Notes under the pieces: generated by a model
What the model was told of the DNA's origin: nothing
The model's input: only the letters and a program-made list of their open reading frames with translations
The model's database searches: none
Source: an uncultured Verrucomicrobia subdivision 3 bacterium
Lineage (GTDB): Bacteria; Verrucomicrobiota; Verrucomicrobiia; Limisphaerales; UBA8199
NCBI GenBank assembly: GCA_903913865.1
Contig: CAIWMU010000054.1
Coordinates: 1 to 37,718, forward strand
Length of the DNA stretch: 37,718 nt
Direction: 5' to 3'
Position numbers and translations under genes: made by a program
In this document: positions 8,773 to 17,399 of the stretch, one piece after another
How positions within the stretch are numbered: the first letter of the stretch is position 1
Layout of the letters: each line of letters starts with the position of its first letter

Positions 8773-10416
8773 ATGCCAAAAGCCACCACCAAAAAGGCCA
8801 AGACAAAAGCTCCAAAGCCCTCCAAGGCAGCGGCGCCATCCCCATCTTCACAGCAACCGCTGCCCGGCATGACCCCGGAGCCGCCCCAACCCAGAAAGCA
8901 GAGCGCCTACCCCCAGGAGTTGCAGCCTCCGACAACCCCCGTTGAACCGAAGAACGAGGATCGGCCGGCTCCTTCCCCCGAAAAGGGCAGAGGCAGGGAA
9001 AAACCCCGGGGACACCAGCCGCCCGCCACTCAGGCGGCCCCAAAGGGCGATGTCAGACAGGCACAAAAGCCTGTTCCTGAGCCGGAATCGGATGAGACTT
9101 CGGCCGCACCCAAGTCCCGTCCTCCGCAGGGGAACGAGAAGGACCATATCGTGACATCCCTCAACATCGCCAAGCTTCAGGCCATGTCGATGGGTGAACT
9201 CAACCGGATGGCCCGGGATCTGGCGGTCGAAAATTTCGGCACCATGCGCAAGCATGAGGTCATCTTCCACATTCTGCAGAAAAACGCGGAACGGGCCGGC
9301 GTCCTGTTCTCCGAGGGTGTCCTCGAGGTTCTGCCCGAGGGATTCGGCTTCCTCCGCTCCCAGAGCTTCAACTACCTCCCCTGCCCTGAGGATATCTACG
9401 TCTCCCCCTCCCAGATCCGGAGGTTCGATCTCCAAACCGGCAACCTGATTGCCGGCCAGATCCGCCCCCCCAAGGAAAAGGAGCGTTTCTTCGCCCTTCT
9501 CAAGGTGGAGGGTGTGGATCAGGAGGATCCTGACAAGGCCAAGGACAAGACCCATTTCGACAACCTCACCCCTCTGTTCCCGAACAGGCGCTTCATTTTG
9601 GAGACCGGTCCGGAGGAGCTTTCCACCCGGGTATTGGATCTCGTCTGCCCCATCGGCAAGGGAACCCGCGGTCTGATCGTTGCGCCGCCCCGGACTGGCA
9701 AAACAGTCCTGATGCAGAAGCTGGCCAACGCCATACTGAAGAACAATCCCGAAGCCTATCTCTTCATCCTCCTGATCGATGAACGCCCTGAGGAAGTCAC
9801 CGACATGGAACGGACCTGCCGCGGCGCGGAGGTGATCAGTTCCACCTTCGATGAACCCCCCGAGCGGCATGTTCAGGTGGCTGAGATGGTCATCGAAAAG
9901 GCCAAACGAATGATCGAGCACAAGCGCGATGTCGTCATCCTGCTCGACTCCATCACCCGTCTGGCCCGTGCCTACAACACCGTCCAACCCCACTCCGGGA
10001 AAATCCTTTCCGGCGGTGTGGACGCAAACGCCCTGCACAAGCCCAAGCGTTTCTTTGGCGCGGCGCGTAACATTGAGGAGGGCGGGTCCCTGACAATCAT
10101 CGCCACCGCCCTCGTGGATACCGGATCCCGGATGGACGAAGTCATCTTTGAAGAGTTCAAAGGCACCGGCAACATGGAAGTCCATCTGGACCGCGCCCTG
10201 GTGGATCGGCGTATTTTCCCCTCCATCAACATCGAGCGCTCAGGAACACGCAAAGAGGAGCTGCTCTACCACCCAGACGAATACAACCGCGTCGTGATGC
10301 TCCGCCGCGCCCTGACAGGTGTCCCGCCCGTGGAGGCGATGGAACTGGTGCTCAACAAACTCAAAAAGACAGGCAGCAACATCGAGTTCCTGCTGACCAT
10401 GGCATCGATCGTCTGA
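8773..10416 (+). CDS. rho: Transcription termination factor Rho with long disordered N-terminus
   Basis: A 547-residue Rho, the hexameric RNA-dependent ATPase that terminates transcription. Residues 1-125 are a low-complexity K/P/Q/A-rich extension absent from E. coli Rho (419 residues). Then come the Rho N-terminal helical domain (about 128-172), the cold-shock-like RNA-binding domain (about 178-250) and the RecA-type motor: Walker A APPRTGKT (304-311), IDERPEE (335-341), Walker B VVILLDS (387-393) and the secondary RNA-binding loop near SGGVDANAL (413-421). Arg307 replaces the Lys common at that Walker A position in E. coli. The gene follows the triple fusion by 145 bases and is closed by a strong intrinsic hairpin. 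The identity is certain; the extension's role is not. Confidence 0.97.
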   Translation: MPKATTKKAKTKAPKPSKAAAPSPSSQQPLPGMTPEPPQPRKQSAYPQELQPPTTPVEPKNEDRPAPSPEKGRGREKPRGHQPPATQAAPKGDVRQAQKPVPEPESDETSAAPKSRPPQGNEKDHIVTSLNIAKLQAMSMGELNRMARDLAVENFGTMRKHEVIFHILQKNAERAGVLFSEGVLEVLPEGFGFLRSQSFNYLPCPEDIYVSPSQIRRFDLQTGNLIAGQIRPPKEKERFFALLKVEGVDQEDPDKAKDKTHFDNLTPLFPNRRFILETGPEELSTRVLDLVCPIGKGTRGLIVAPPRTGKTVLMQKLANAILKNNPEAYLFILLIDERPEEVTDMERTCRGAEVISSTFDEPPERHVQVAEMVIEKAKRMIEHKRDVVILLDSITRLARAYNTVQPHSGKILSGGVDANALHKPKRFFGAARNIEEGGSLTIIATALVDTGSRMDEVIFEEFKGTGNMEVHLDRALVDRRIFPSINIERSGTRKEELLYHPDEYNRVVMLRRALTGVPPVEAMELVLNKLKKTGSNIEFLLTMASIV

Positions 10417-10441
10417 TCATCCATCCAATTCTTTCTCAGAG

Positions 10442-10478
10442 GGCGGGACAACCTTACGGTTGTCCCGCCTTTCTCTTT
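10442..10478 (+). terminator. Intrinsic terminator after rho
   Basis: A perfect 12-bp stem (10442-10453 with 10458-10469) closes a TTAC loop and is followed by TTTCTCTTT. It lies 26 bases after the rho stop and before the convergent end of the HD-domain gene. The T-rich tail is on the plus strand, so it serves rho primarily. Confidence 0.88.
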
Positions 10479-10509
10479 GGAACAACTGCTCAGGGGGCTT
10501 ATTCTGGGA

Positions 10510-11364
10510 TCACAAGCCGCTCTGTTTCCGGGCCATCAACCGTTCCATGTGTTTCTCGATGCGGTTGATATAGAAATTGGGTCCGGATGGATAGGGTTCA
10601 TTCAAAAAGGCATACAACCCTAGAAAATCCCCCCCCAGCTTCGGGCCGACAAAATCCCTCCAAAAGCCAGGGGTCTTGTTGATCAGATCCTCCGGGCTTG
10701 AAAACAGGTTTACAAACCCGCCCCTCTCACTCGAAAAGGCGGATGCCTCCGCAAATTCGCCATAGAGCACCGGCAGTTTGTCCACATAGTCATCAGCTGC
10801 CATCTGGCCCAGCAGGTCGGCAGTGGCCAGGGCCAGGCCCGCGATCCTATGCGCCTCGCTTTGAAATGAGAGTTTATCGAGGGCGGTGTTCACTCCCGTG
10901 CACAAAATCATGCTCTGAACAGCCTGGATCTCTGCAGCGGAAAGTTGATGCTGGCGGAGAATTGTCGCAGCGAACTCGGCACTTCTTAGCACGTGGGTTG
11001 CCGTATATTTGGCACCTGTCCCCTCCGTGTCCTCCGTTCGCTTGAGGTAGCCGGTGTCGTGAAGCAGGATGGCCAGAATGCCCAGTTCGAACTCCCTTTG
11101 GGTCAGCCGGGGCAAAACTCCCTCGCGATCCCGATTGGCCAGCAACCGTGCCAGACAGAGGGTTCCTTGCAGGGTGTGTTCGAGATCGTGATAACGGGCA
11201 TCAATGGCCTGATAGCCCTTGTAGTGCCCGGTAAAACATTCGACCACCCACCGGAACGACTTTGGAACAAACAGCCGGTCCCCCCCGGGAAACATCCCGA
11301 GGTAGGCCGCCTGCACTTGCTCCTCAACCGCTACCGGGTCTTTGGTGGCAACCGCGCTGAACAT
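10510..11364 (-). CDS. HD-domain phosphohydrolase-like protein
   Basis: A 284-residue predicted metal-dependent HD-superfamily protein. Visible ligands are H59 and H63 in YHDLEHT, the H102-D103 doublet in LLHDTGY, and a later Asp in ATADLLGQM (about residue 183). The YHxxxH followed by HD arrangement is reminiscent of cyclic-nucleotide phosphodiesterases as well as of other HD hydrolases; the substrate cannot be decided. There is no signal peptide or membrane segment, so it is probably cytosolic. The start at 11364 is supported by AGAAGG just upstream. It is divergent from the ABC exporter (91-base gap) and convergent with rho. Confidence 0.75.
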   Translation of the reverse strand: MFSAVATKDPVAVEEQVQAAYLGMFPGGDRLFVPKSFRWVVECFTGHYKGYQAIDARYHDLEHTLQGTLCLARLLANRDREGVLPRLTQREFELGILAILLHDTGYLKRTEDTEGTGAKYTATHVLRSAEFAATILRQHQLSAAEIQAVQSMILCTGVNTALDKLSFQSEAHRIAGLALATADLLGQMAADDYVDKLPVLYGEFAEASAFSSERGGFVNLFSSPEDLINKTPGFWRDFVGPKLGGDFLGLYAFLNEPYPSGPNFYINRIEKHMERLMARKQSGL

Positions 11365-11455
11365 ATCCTTCTTTTAGCCCATTTTGTGAAAATTGCACGT
11401 TGAAATCTTGTTCCGGACCGGCTTTTTGAGACCCTGAGGTTGTGAGGGATACCTT

Positions 11456-13285
11456 GTGACGCATCATCAATCCGTTCGCTCAGCCCCGGACCCGTCGTTC
11501 CGGGCACGCTCCCGGTCCACCTGGGAGGTGCTCCGCCGCGTCTGCCGCTACCTCATACCCTACAAGGGACTGGCCACCGCCACGATCCTCTGCGCCCTGC
11601 TCTCCATGGGAGCTTCCCTCGCGTTCCCCAAGCTTCTCCAATGGGTCATTGATGGAGTCATCTCCAAAGGCCGAGCAGGCCTGCTTCCCGCAGCCGTTTT
11701 AGGCTTGCTGGGGGCGTTCCTGCTCAGGGACCTGTTCAACAGCCTCCGTATTCTCCTGAACAACACCCTTGAGCAAAACGTCATCTACGACATGCGACGG
11801 GAGGTCTTTGCCCGCCTTCAGCGGCTTCCAGTCGATTACTTTGACCAGCGGGCCTCGGGGGATCTCATGACGCGGGTCATTGAGGACGTCAATTCACTGG
11901 AGCGGGCCCTTATCGATGGCACCGAGCAGGGGTCTGTGGCTGTTTTGGGGGTTGTCGGGGTAGCCATCATCATGTTCGTCACAGACCCGCTGTTGGGCTG
12001 CATGGCACTGCTGCCGCTGCCTCTGCTGGCGGGGGGCGCGCTCTGGTACACCTTGACCGCCCACAGGCGCTACAGGGCCCAGCGCGAGGCCTCCAGCGCC
12101 ATGAACACCCTCCTTCTGGATGACTTGCAGGGGGTGCGTCAGATCAAGGCCTTTGGTCGTGAGCCCCACGAGGATTCCCGCTTCGCCTCCCGTGCCGCCG
12201 ATCTGCGCACCGGAACCCTCGGCATCATGCGGGCCTGGGCTGTTTACTCCCCGGCGATGGCCTTCACGGGGTCGATCGGCATGGCCTGTGTCCTATGGGT
12301 CGGCGGGGGCAAAGTGATCAACGGCAGCCTGTCTGTGGGCGAATTGGTCGGCTTTCTCTTCTACCTCGGCCTCTTTTATGAACCCATCGGCCGGCTCCAC
12401 GCCCTGAACCAGATGCTCCAGTCTGCCCGGGCCGCCGGGGAAAGGGTTTTCGACATCCTCGACTTTCCGGTCGAGCCGGATTCGATCCACGAATCCTCCC
12501 TGAAACTCCCCGTCCGCGGGGATGTTGTTTTCGAAAACGTCTCCTTTGAATATCAGGCCGGATCGTCAACTCTGGACCAGATCAGCTTTCGGGCGGCACC
12601 GGGAGAGATCTTTGCGCTGGTGGGGCCCACCGGTGCCGGAAAATCGACCATCCTCAACCTCCTGCCCCGCTTTTATTCCCACAAGTCCGGCTCGATCCGG
12701 CTGGATGGGCATGAGACGTCCACCCTTCCCCTTCATGTGCTGCGGTCCCAGATCAGTGTCGTGAGTCAGGAATCGTTCCTCTTCAATGGCACCATCCGGG
12801 AGAACATCCTGTTCGGACGCCTTGAAGCGACCGAAACCGAACTGCTGGAGGCAGCCCGCTCCGCCAACTGCCATGAATTTATCAGCCGGCTGCCAAACGG
12901 ATACGATTCCAGGGTGGGTGAGCGGGGAGTGAAACTCAGTGTTGGAGAGAAGCAAAGGGTCACCATCGCCCGCGCCCTGCTGAAAAATGCTCCGATCCTC
13001 ATTCTGGATGAGGCCACGGCAAGTGTGGATACCGCCACTGAAAAGCTGATCCAGGAGGCACTGGAGCACCTGATGGCCAACCGCACAAGTTTCGTCATCG
13101 CCCACCGCCTGAGCACCATCCGCCGGGCCACTCAGATCCTTGTCATCCAGCAGGGGCGGATCCTCGAGCGCGGCAGCCACGAGCAGTTGATCGCCTCCAA
13201 CGGACTCTATAGCAGGCTCTCGAAAATTCAGGATGCGTCATCCATCGAGGAGGGCTTTAAGAAACTCGATATGTCGGCTCCCTGA
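11456..13285 (+). CDS. ABC exporter, fused permease and ATPase (MsbA/ABCB-like)
   Basis: A 609-residue half-transporter that should dimerise in the inner membrane. Residues about 40-330 contain the type IV exporter membrane domain (several hydrophobic helices, with the coupling region around YDMRREVFARLQRLPVDYFD). The nucleotide-binding domain follows: Walker A GPTGAGKST (about 390-398), signature LSVGEKQRV (about 494), Walker B ILILDEAT (about 514) and the H-loop IAHRLSTI. Translation begins at GTG 11456, preceded by GAGGG at a spacing of seven bases. The family includes lipid-A flippases and multidrug or peptide exporters; the substrate here is unknown. The signature has V-G-E-K in place of the usual S-G-G-Q, a common variant in the glycan or lipid exporter subgroups. 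Confidence 0.9.
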   Translation: MTHHQSVRSAPDPSFRARSRSTWEVLRRVCRYLIPYKGLATATILCALLSMGASLAFPKLLQWVIDGVISKGRAGLLPAAVLGLLGAFLLRDLFNSLRILLNNTLEQNVIYDMRREVFARLQRLPVDYFDQRASGDLMTRVIEDVNSLERALIDGTEQGSVAVLGVVGVAIIMFVTDPLLGCMALLPLPLLAGGALWYTLTAHRRYRAQREASSAMNTLLLDDLQGVRQIKAFGREPHEDSRFASRAADLRTGTLGIMRAWAVYSPAMAFTGSIGMACVLWVGGGKVINGSLSVGELVGFLFYLGLFYEPIGRLHALNQMLQSARAAGERVFDILDFPVEPDSIHESSLKLPVRGDVVFENVSFEYQAGSSTLDQISFRAAPGEIFALVGPTGAGKSTILNLLPRFYSHKSGSIRLDGHETSTLPLHVLRSQISVVSQESFLFNGTIRENILFGRLEATETELLEAARSANCHEFISRLPNGYDSRVGERGVKLSVGEKQRVTIARALLKNAPILILDEATASVDTATEKLIQEALEHLMANRTSFVIAHRLSTIRRATQILVIQQGRILERGSHEQLIASNGLYSRLSKIQDASSIEEGFKKLDMSAP

Positions 13286-13305
13286 TGGGCAGGCAGGCCG
13301 GGTGG

Positions 13306-13337
13306 CACCCATTCCATCTGCCACCCATTCCATCTGC
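13306..13337. repeat. Exact 16-bp tandem duplication with hairpin potential
   Basis: The 16-base unit CACCCATTCCATCTGC occurs twice in direct succession (13306-13321, 13322-13337). An 8-bp inverted repeat (13300-13307 with 13319-13326, or alternatively 13335-13342) could form a stem just after the ABC exporter stop. There is no T-run, so a Rho-independent terminator is not supported. Confidence 0.7.
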
Positions 13338-13440
13338 CACCCCAGTGCTTTCCTGAAACAATGCTGATGTCAAACTCGATCCCCCTCCATTCCCGTCCAC
13401 TGCATCTCGACAAGCACCCCATTTCAGGCTAAGTTTCACC

Positions 13441-13749
13441 ATGGCCGAGATAGCTGAACCACAAGTTTTGCCGGGGTCTGTTGAATCCGTGAAGGACAAA
13501 ACGGACTCGAAGATCGACCCCGGCTACCTTGTCATCTGCTGGAACGACCCGGTCAATTATATGGAATACGTCACCCATGTCTTTCAGCGTGTTTTTGGCT
13601 GGAACAGACAAAAGGCTGATTTCCATATGCTTGAGGTCCATGAACAGGGGAAAAGTGTTCTGGCCCGCGAGAGCCTGGAGAAGGCTGAGCACTACGTGCA
13701 TCAACTTCAGAAATTCAGTCTCCACGCCACCTTGGAACGTGACGAATGA
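13441..13749 (+). CDS. clpS: ClpS, N-degron adaptor for the Clp protease
   Basis: A 102-residue ClpS-family adaptor, which delivers proteins with destabilising N-terminal residues (Leu, Phe, Tyr, Trp in bacteria) to a Clp ATPase. After a poorly conserved 28-residue N-terminal arm the core begins at YLVICWNDPVN. Pocket residues match E. coli ClpS in register: N35 and D36 (E. coli N34, D35), gatekeeper M41 (M40) and H67 in MLEVHEQG (H66). This argues for canonical substrate recognition. The stop overlaps the next start by ATGA at 13746-13749, so the two genes are translationally coupled. Confidence 0.93.
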   Translation: MAEIAEPQVLPGSVESVKDKTDSKIDPGYLVICWNDPVNYMEYVTHVFQRVFGWNRQKADFHMLEVHEQGKSVLARESLEKAEHYVHQLQKFSLHATLERDE

Positions 13750-14207
13750 AGCTCCGCACCCGCCAGAATGACGAACTGATCTTCGAACTCACCGAGCGGG
13801 AAAGGTCCTGCCTTGTCAACGTTCTTGGGCTTTACCCCCTTACCCCTCCCGCTCACTATCAACTCAGCCGGAACCAGTGCGTTCCCGAGCCGGAGGAAGC
13901 CCAGAAATTGCTGGATGAGGCCATGGCCGAGCAACGGGCCGGCCATCGCAAGGCACTGGATGAGTTCCTGAACAGTTCCACCCGTTTTTCCAGGGCTGGC
14001 CGGAAGGTGTTATTCACCCTGTCGGAACCCGAGGCCGATTTCCTCCTGCAGGTGCTGAACGATATCCGGGTCGGCAGCTGGATTTCGATCGGCTCACCCG
14101 TTGAACTTCCACCGATTCCGACTCAGGGAAACATCCGGGGCATATCAATCATGGAAATTGCCGGGTTCTTCGAAGGAAACATCCTCGCAGCCCTCACCAG
14201 TGACTGA
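13746..14207 (+). CDS. DUF2017-like protein between clpS and aat
   Basis: A 153-residue soluble protein without signal peptide or membrane segment. It starts in the ATGA overlap with clpS. The C-terminal part, LSEPEADFLLQVLNDIRVG (about 97-115), resembles the NDVR motif region of DUF2017 proteins, which lie directly after clpS in Actinobacteria (for example Rv1332 after Rv1331, from memory). The N-terminal third (LIFELTERERSCLVNVL) fits the same family's opening helix, but overall similarity is weak. No catalytic motif is visible. Its position inside an N-degron operon suggests a ClpS- or Clp-associated factor; this is inference. Confidence 0.6.
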   Translation: MKLRTRQNDELIFELTERERSCLVNVLGLYPLTPPAHYQLSRNQCVPEPEEAQKLLDEAMAEQRAGHRKALDEFLNSSTRFSRAGRKVLFTLSEPEADFLLQVLNDIRVGSWISIGSPVELPPIPTQGNIRGISIMEIAGFFEGNILAALTSD

Positions 14208-14246
14208 ACTCCTGAGGGATCCAACCCACCCAACAAAGCCAACGCC

Positions 14247-14912
14247 ATGTCCGGCACCCCCACCCTTGATCACCGGCTGATTTTTCCAGATGCCCGTAAA
14301 GCCAATCGTGACGGTCTGGTGGCCGTCGGTGGAGACCTCTCCGTGGAGCGGTTGCTGCTCGCCTACCGATCCGGCATCTTCCCGTGGACGGTGGATCCCA
14401 TAACCTGGTGGTCGCCGAACCCACGTGGTATTTTCAATCTCGATGACGTTCACGTTCCCCGCAGCCTCCGCCGGGTGCTGCGAGATCCCCCGTTTGAGGT
14501 CACGATCGACAGGGCGTTCCGTCAGGTGATGTCCGGATGCGCCAAATCGGCCCCGGGAAGGGGGGATTCGACCTGGATCTCCCCAGAATTTCTCGATGCC
14601 TACACCCGCCTCCACGAAGCCGGACACGGCCACAGCGTCGAGTGCTGGGCGGATGGAAATCTCGTGGGGGGGATCTATGGTGTGGCAGTGGGAGGACTGT
14701 TCGCCGGGGAATCCATGTTCCACACCGCGAGCAATGCCTCCAAGATAGCCCTCCATACCCTCATCGACCACCTGCGGCGCCGCGAATTTGCCTTGTTCGA
14801 CATTCAGATGGTCACCGACGCCACCGAACCGTTCGGGGCAATCGGGATCCCCCGGGATGATTACCTCCCGCTCCTGGCAAATGCGGTGGCGAAAAGGGTT
14901 TCCTTTAAGTAG
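14247..14912 (+). CDS. aat: Leucyl/phenylalanyl-tRNA--protein transferase
   Basis: A 221-residue Aat enzyme, which transfers Leu or Phe from aminoacyl-tRNA to N-terminal Lys or Arg of proteins, creating primary N-degrons read by ClpS. Family signatures in order: FPDARKANRDGLVAVGGDLS (about 13-32), LLLAYRSGIFPW, WWSPNPRGIF (about 54-63), STWISPEFLDAY, the GxxxGGIYGVAVGGLFAGESMF core (about 136-157) and QMVTDATEPFGA near the C-terminus. Length matches the family. It follows the DUF2017-like gene by 39 bases on the same strand, so clpS, the middle gene and aat form a probable operon that makes and reads the same degradation signal. Confidence 0.95.
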   Translation: MSGTPTLDHRLIFPDARKANRDGLVAVGGDLSVERLLLAYRSGIFPWTVDPITWWSPNPRGIFNLDDVHVPRSLRRVLRDPPFEVTIDRAFRQVMSGCAKSAPGRGDSTWISPEFLDAYTRLHEAGHGHSVECWADGNLVGGIYGVAVGGLFAGESMFHTASNASKIALHTLIDHLRRREFALFDIQMVTDATEPFGAIGIPRDDYLPLLANAVAKRVSFK

Positions 14913-15021
14913 TCCATTTTGCGGAGGCAACGCGCCGGAATGGCACCACCATCCCGTCATCCGCACAAATCCCGAAATAACCGCTTGCACTTGGCGTGGC
15001 TGATGCTAATTGTGGCGCATT

Positions 15022-16197
15022 ATGATGTATAAGATTTCTCAACGTGCGGCGGTTTTGTCCCCCTCGCTGACTCTGGCAATCGATTCGAAGGCCAAGCAGA
15101 TGAAGGCGGAGGGCCAGGATGTGGTGGGTTTCGGTGCCGGGGAACCGGATTTCGACACCCCACAACACATCAAGGATGCCGCCATAAAGGCCCTGAATGA
15201 GGGCTTCACCAAATACACTCCCGCAAGTGGAACACCGGAACTCCGCCAGGCTGTCGCAGACAAGCTGAAGCGCGAGAACGGCCTGACCTACAAGGCCTCC
15301 CAGGTGATCATCTCCTGCGGCGGCAAACACTCCTGCTACAACGTCATTCTGGCCACCTGCGAAGAGGGTGATGAAGTGATCATCCCCGCCCCCTACTGGC
15401 TGAGCTACCCTGAGATGGTGAAGCTCGCGGGAGCCACTCCGGTAATCATCCAAACCTCGGACCGCACCGAGTTCAAGATCACCGCTGAACAACTTCGTGC
15501 CGCCATCACACCGCGCACCCGGTTGTTCATCCTGAATTCCCCGAGCAACCCGACCGGTTCCATCTACACTCCGGAAGAGATCAAGGCTCTTGGGGATGTC
15601 TGCGTCGAAAAGGGCGTGCTCATCATGAGCGACGAGATTTATGAGCACCTCCTCTATGATGGTGCCCAGCACAAGAGCGTGGCGAGTTTCTCCCAGGCCC
15701 ATTACGAGCACACCATCATTGTTCATGGCTTCGCAAAGGCCTGGAGCATGACCGGATGGCGCCTCGGTTTCTGTGCCGCACCGGAGCCGATCGCCAAGGC
15801 GATCGACGCCATCCAGAGCCACAGCACCAGTAATCCGACATCCTTCGCCCAAAAGGGCGGTCTCGCAGCCCTCACCGGCCCCCAGGATCACCTGCCCAAA
15901 TGGCTGGAGGAGTTCAGCAAGCGCCGCGCCTATGCGTTTGAAAGGCTGAACCGCATTCCGGGTGTCTCCTGCGTGAACGCCAAGGGTGCCTTCTACCTGT
16001 TCCCCAACATTTCCGGCACCGGCCTGAAATCCACCGAGTTCTGCGCGAAGTTGCTCGAGCAGGAAAAGGTGGCCGCAGTGCCTGGAATCGCCTTCGGAGC
16101 GGACGATTACATCCGCCTCAGCTACGCCACCAGCATGGCAAACATCGAGAAGGGGTTGGACCGGATCGAGAAGTTCTGCATAGCCCTGAAGAAGTGA
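15022..16197 (+). CDS. PLP-dependent aspartate-type aminotransferase (class I, subgroup Ib)
   Basis: A 391-residue fold-type I aminotransferase of the AspB/AspC-like Ib group; the likely reaction is aspartate + 2-oxoglutarate to oxaloacetate + glutamate. Visible active-site elements are FGAGEPDFDTP (37-47), SPSNPTG with N176, SDEIYE with D204 and Y207, PLP lysine K239 in HGFAKAWSMTGWRLGF, and the carboxylate-binding Arg in YIRLSYA near the C-terminus. The HGFAKAW context differs slightly from the usual NG(V/F)SKAY. Start at ATG 15022 or the adjacent ATG 15025; an in-frame TTG at 15010 is less likely. Broad or aromatic substrate specificity cannot be excluded. Confidence 0.9.
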   Translation: MMYKISQRAAVLSPSLTLAIDSKAKQMKAEGQDVVGFGAGEPDFDTPQHIKDAAIKALNEGFTKYTPASGTPELRQAVADKLKRENGLTYKASQVIISCGGKHSCYNVILATCEEGDEVIIPAPYWLSYPEMVKLAGATPVIIQTSDRTEFKITAEQLRAAITPRTRLFILNSPSNPTGSIYTPEEIKALGDVCVEKGVLIMSDEIYEHLLYDGAQHKSVASFSQAHYEHTIIVHGFAKAWSMTGWRLGFCAAPEPIAKAIDAIQSHSTSNPTSFAQKGGLAALTGPQDHLPKWLEEFSKRRAYAFERLNRIPGVSCVNAKGAFYLFPNISGTGLKSTEFCAKLLEQEKVAAVPGIAFGADDYIRLSYATSMANIEKGLDRIEKFCIALKK

Positions 16198-16232
16198 CCG
16201 GCCAAAGGGGTTCACTCCCCTGACGATATCAT

Positions 16233-16264
16233 CCTGCCCCGCCACCGCTGACTGGCGGGGCAGG
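16233..16264 (+). terminator. Hairpin between convergent aminotransferase and tsaD genes
   Basis: A perfect 12-bp GC-rich stem (16233-16244 with 16253-16264) with an 8-base loop, followed on the plus strand by TTCAATCCTTCC. The tail is only moderately T-rich, so termination may be partial. It lies 35 bases after the aminotransferase stop and 12 bases before the convergent tsaD stop. Confidence 0.7.
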
Positions 16265-16276
16265 TTCAATCCTTCC

Positions 16277-17314
16277 TCACACTTTGGTGCCCGCAAGTTC
16301 CCATGAGGGCATGATGTCTGCATCGCATGGAGTTGGATCCTTGCCAAGAATCATCTGCCGCTCAGCCAGCACCCCGATCATCGCTGCGTTATCGGTGCAA
16401 TAGGCCTTTTCAGCCAGCCGAAGCTTGATCCGCTCCCGGGCACAGGCGCTGGCCAGCTGACGACGCAACCCCCCGTTGCAGGAAACCCCTCCCGAAGCTG
16501 TCACGCAGCGCACGCCCATCCGCTTTGCCGCCCGGATCGTTTTGGCGACCAGCACATCCACGATTGCCCCCTGGACACTGGCACAAAAGTCGGCCAACCC
16601 TTTCCGGTCATCCAGAATGCCGGGGTGGTCCCGCAAACAATACCGCACGGAGGTCTTCAGACCGCTGAAACTGAAATCGTCATCCGGATCGCTCAGTTTG
16701 GGGCGCGGGAAATCGAACGCCTTGGGATTACCCTCCGCAGCAAGCCGATCAATATGGGGCCCTGCCGGATACGGCAGGCCCATGAGCTTCCCTGATTTAT
16801 CAAAGCACTCCCCGGCTGCGTCATCCACAGTCGCCCCGAGAACACGGTGCTTCAACTCAGACTCCACAAACACGAGGATCGTATGCCCCCCGCTGGCAAT
16901 AAGGGAAACATTCGGTTCAAATTCATCGAACCGGGCCTGTGCGGGATTGCCCGAGATCCAAGGGGAATAAAGGTGGGCCTCATGATGGTGGACCCCGAAA
17001 AATGGGAGGCGAAGGGTAAATGCGATCCCTTGGGCCGCCTTGAGCCCCGCCATCAAGGCACTGGGAAGTCCCGGCCCCCGGGTGGCTGCAACCCCTTGAA
17101 TCCGGGAAATCGGCACCCCCGATTCGGCCAAAGCCGCCCGAACCATCGGCTGGAGATTGCGAAGATGCTCCCTTGCCGCCAACTCCGGGACCACTCCCCC
17201 ATATTCGGCATGGAGAGCCACCTGCGAAGAGACGGCGTTGGAAAGGATTCTTCCCTCATGCACCACCGAGGCACTGGTTTCATCACAACTCGTCTCGATC
17301 GCCAGTAGAGCCAT
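16277..17314 (-). CDS. tsaD: tRNA N6-adenosine threonylcarbamoyltransferase TsaD
   Basis: A 345-residue TsaD (Gcp/Kae1/YgjD), which transfers threonylcarbamoyl from TC-AMP to A37 of ANN-decoding tRNAs, working with TsaB/TsaE. The ASKHA-fold start is LLAIETSCDETSASVV, followed by GGVVPELAAREHL, ATRGPGLPSALMAG, the metal-binding histidines in GVHHHEAHLYSPW (about 107-120), GGHTILV and TASGGVSCNGGLR. ATG 17314 is chosen because the fold begins at once; the frame extends 15 codons further without family resemblance. It is the last gene of the minus-strand block and lies 85 bases from the ctpA start. TsaB and TsaE are not in the window. Confidence 0.96.
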   Translation of the reverse strand: MALLAIETSCDETSASVVHEGRILSNAVSSQVALHAEYGGVVPELAAREHLRNLQPMVRAALAESGVPISRIQGVAATRGPGLPSALMAGLKAAQGIAFTLRLPFFGVHHHEAHLYSPWISGNPAQARFDEFEPNVSLIASGGHTILVFVESELKHRVLGATVDDAAGECFDKSGKLMGLPYPAGPHIDRLAAEGNPKAFDFPRPKLSDPDDDFSFSGLKTSVRYCLRDHPGILDDRKGLADFCASVQGAIVDVLVAKTIRAAKRMGVRCVTASGGVSCNGGLRRQLASACARERIKLRLAEKAYCTDNAAMIGVLAERQMILGKDPTPCDADIMPSWELAGTKV

Positions 17315-17399
17315 GCAATATAGCGGTCTTAAACCCGGAAAAAACGGGCAGCTTCCCACGTCTCCTGCGACAGGGTTTTGCTGATATCCGGAAGCGTTC

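Noticed and set aside
8848-10185. 445-codon open frame opposite rho
   Set aside because: Antisense to a certain Rho; no supported domain.
10510-11364. Toxin or CBASS-type nucleotide-signalling role for the HD protein
   Set aside because: No cyclase, effector or partner gene is adjacent; the HD motif alone does not support it.
14905-16347. 480-codon open frame opposite the aminotransferase
   Set aside because: Antisense shadow without recognisable domains; the aminotransferase motifs are complete on the plus strand.
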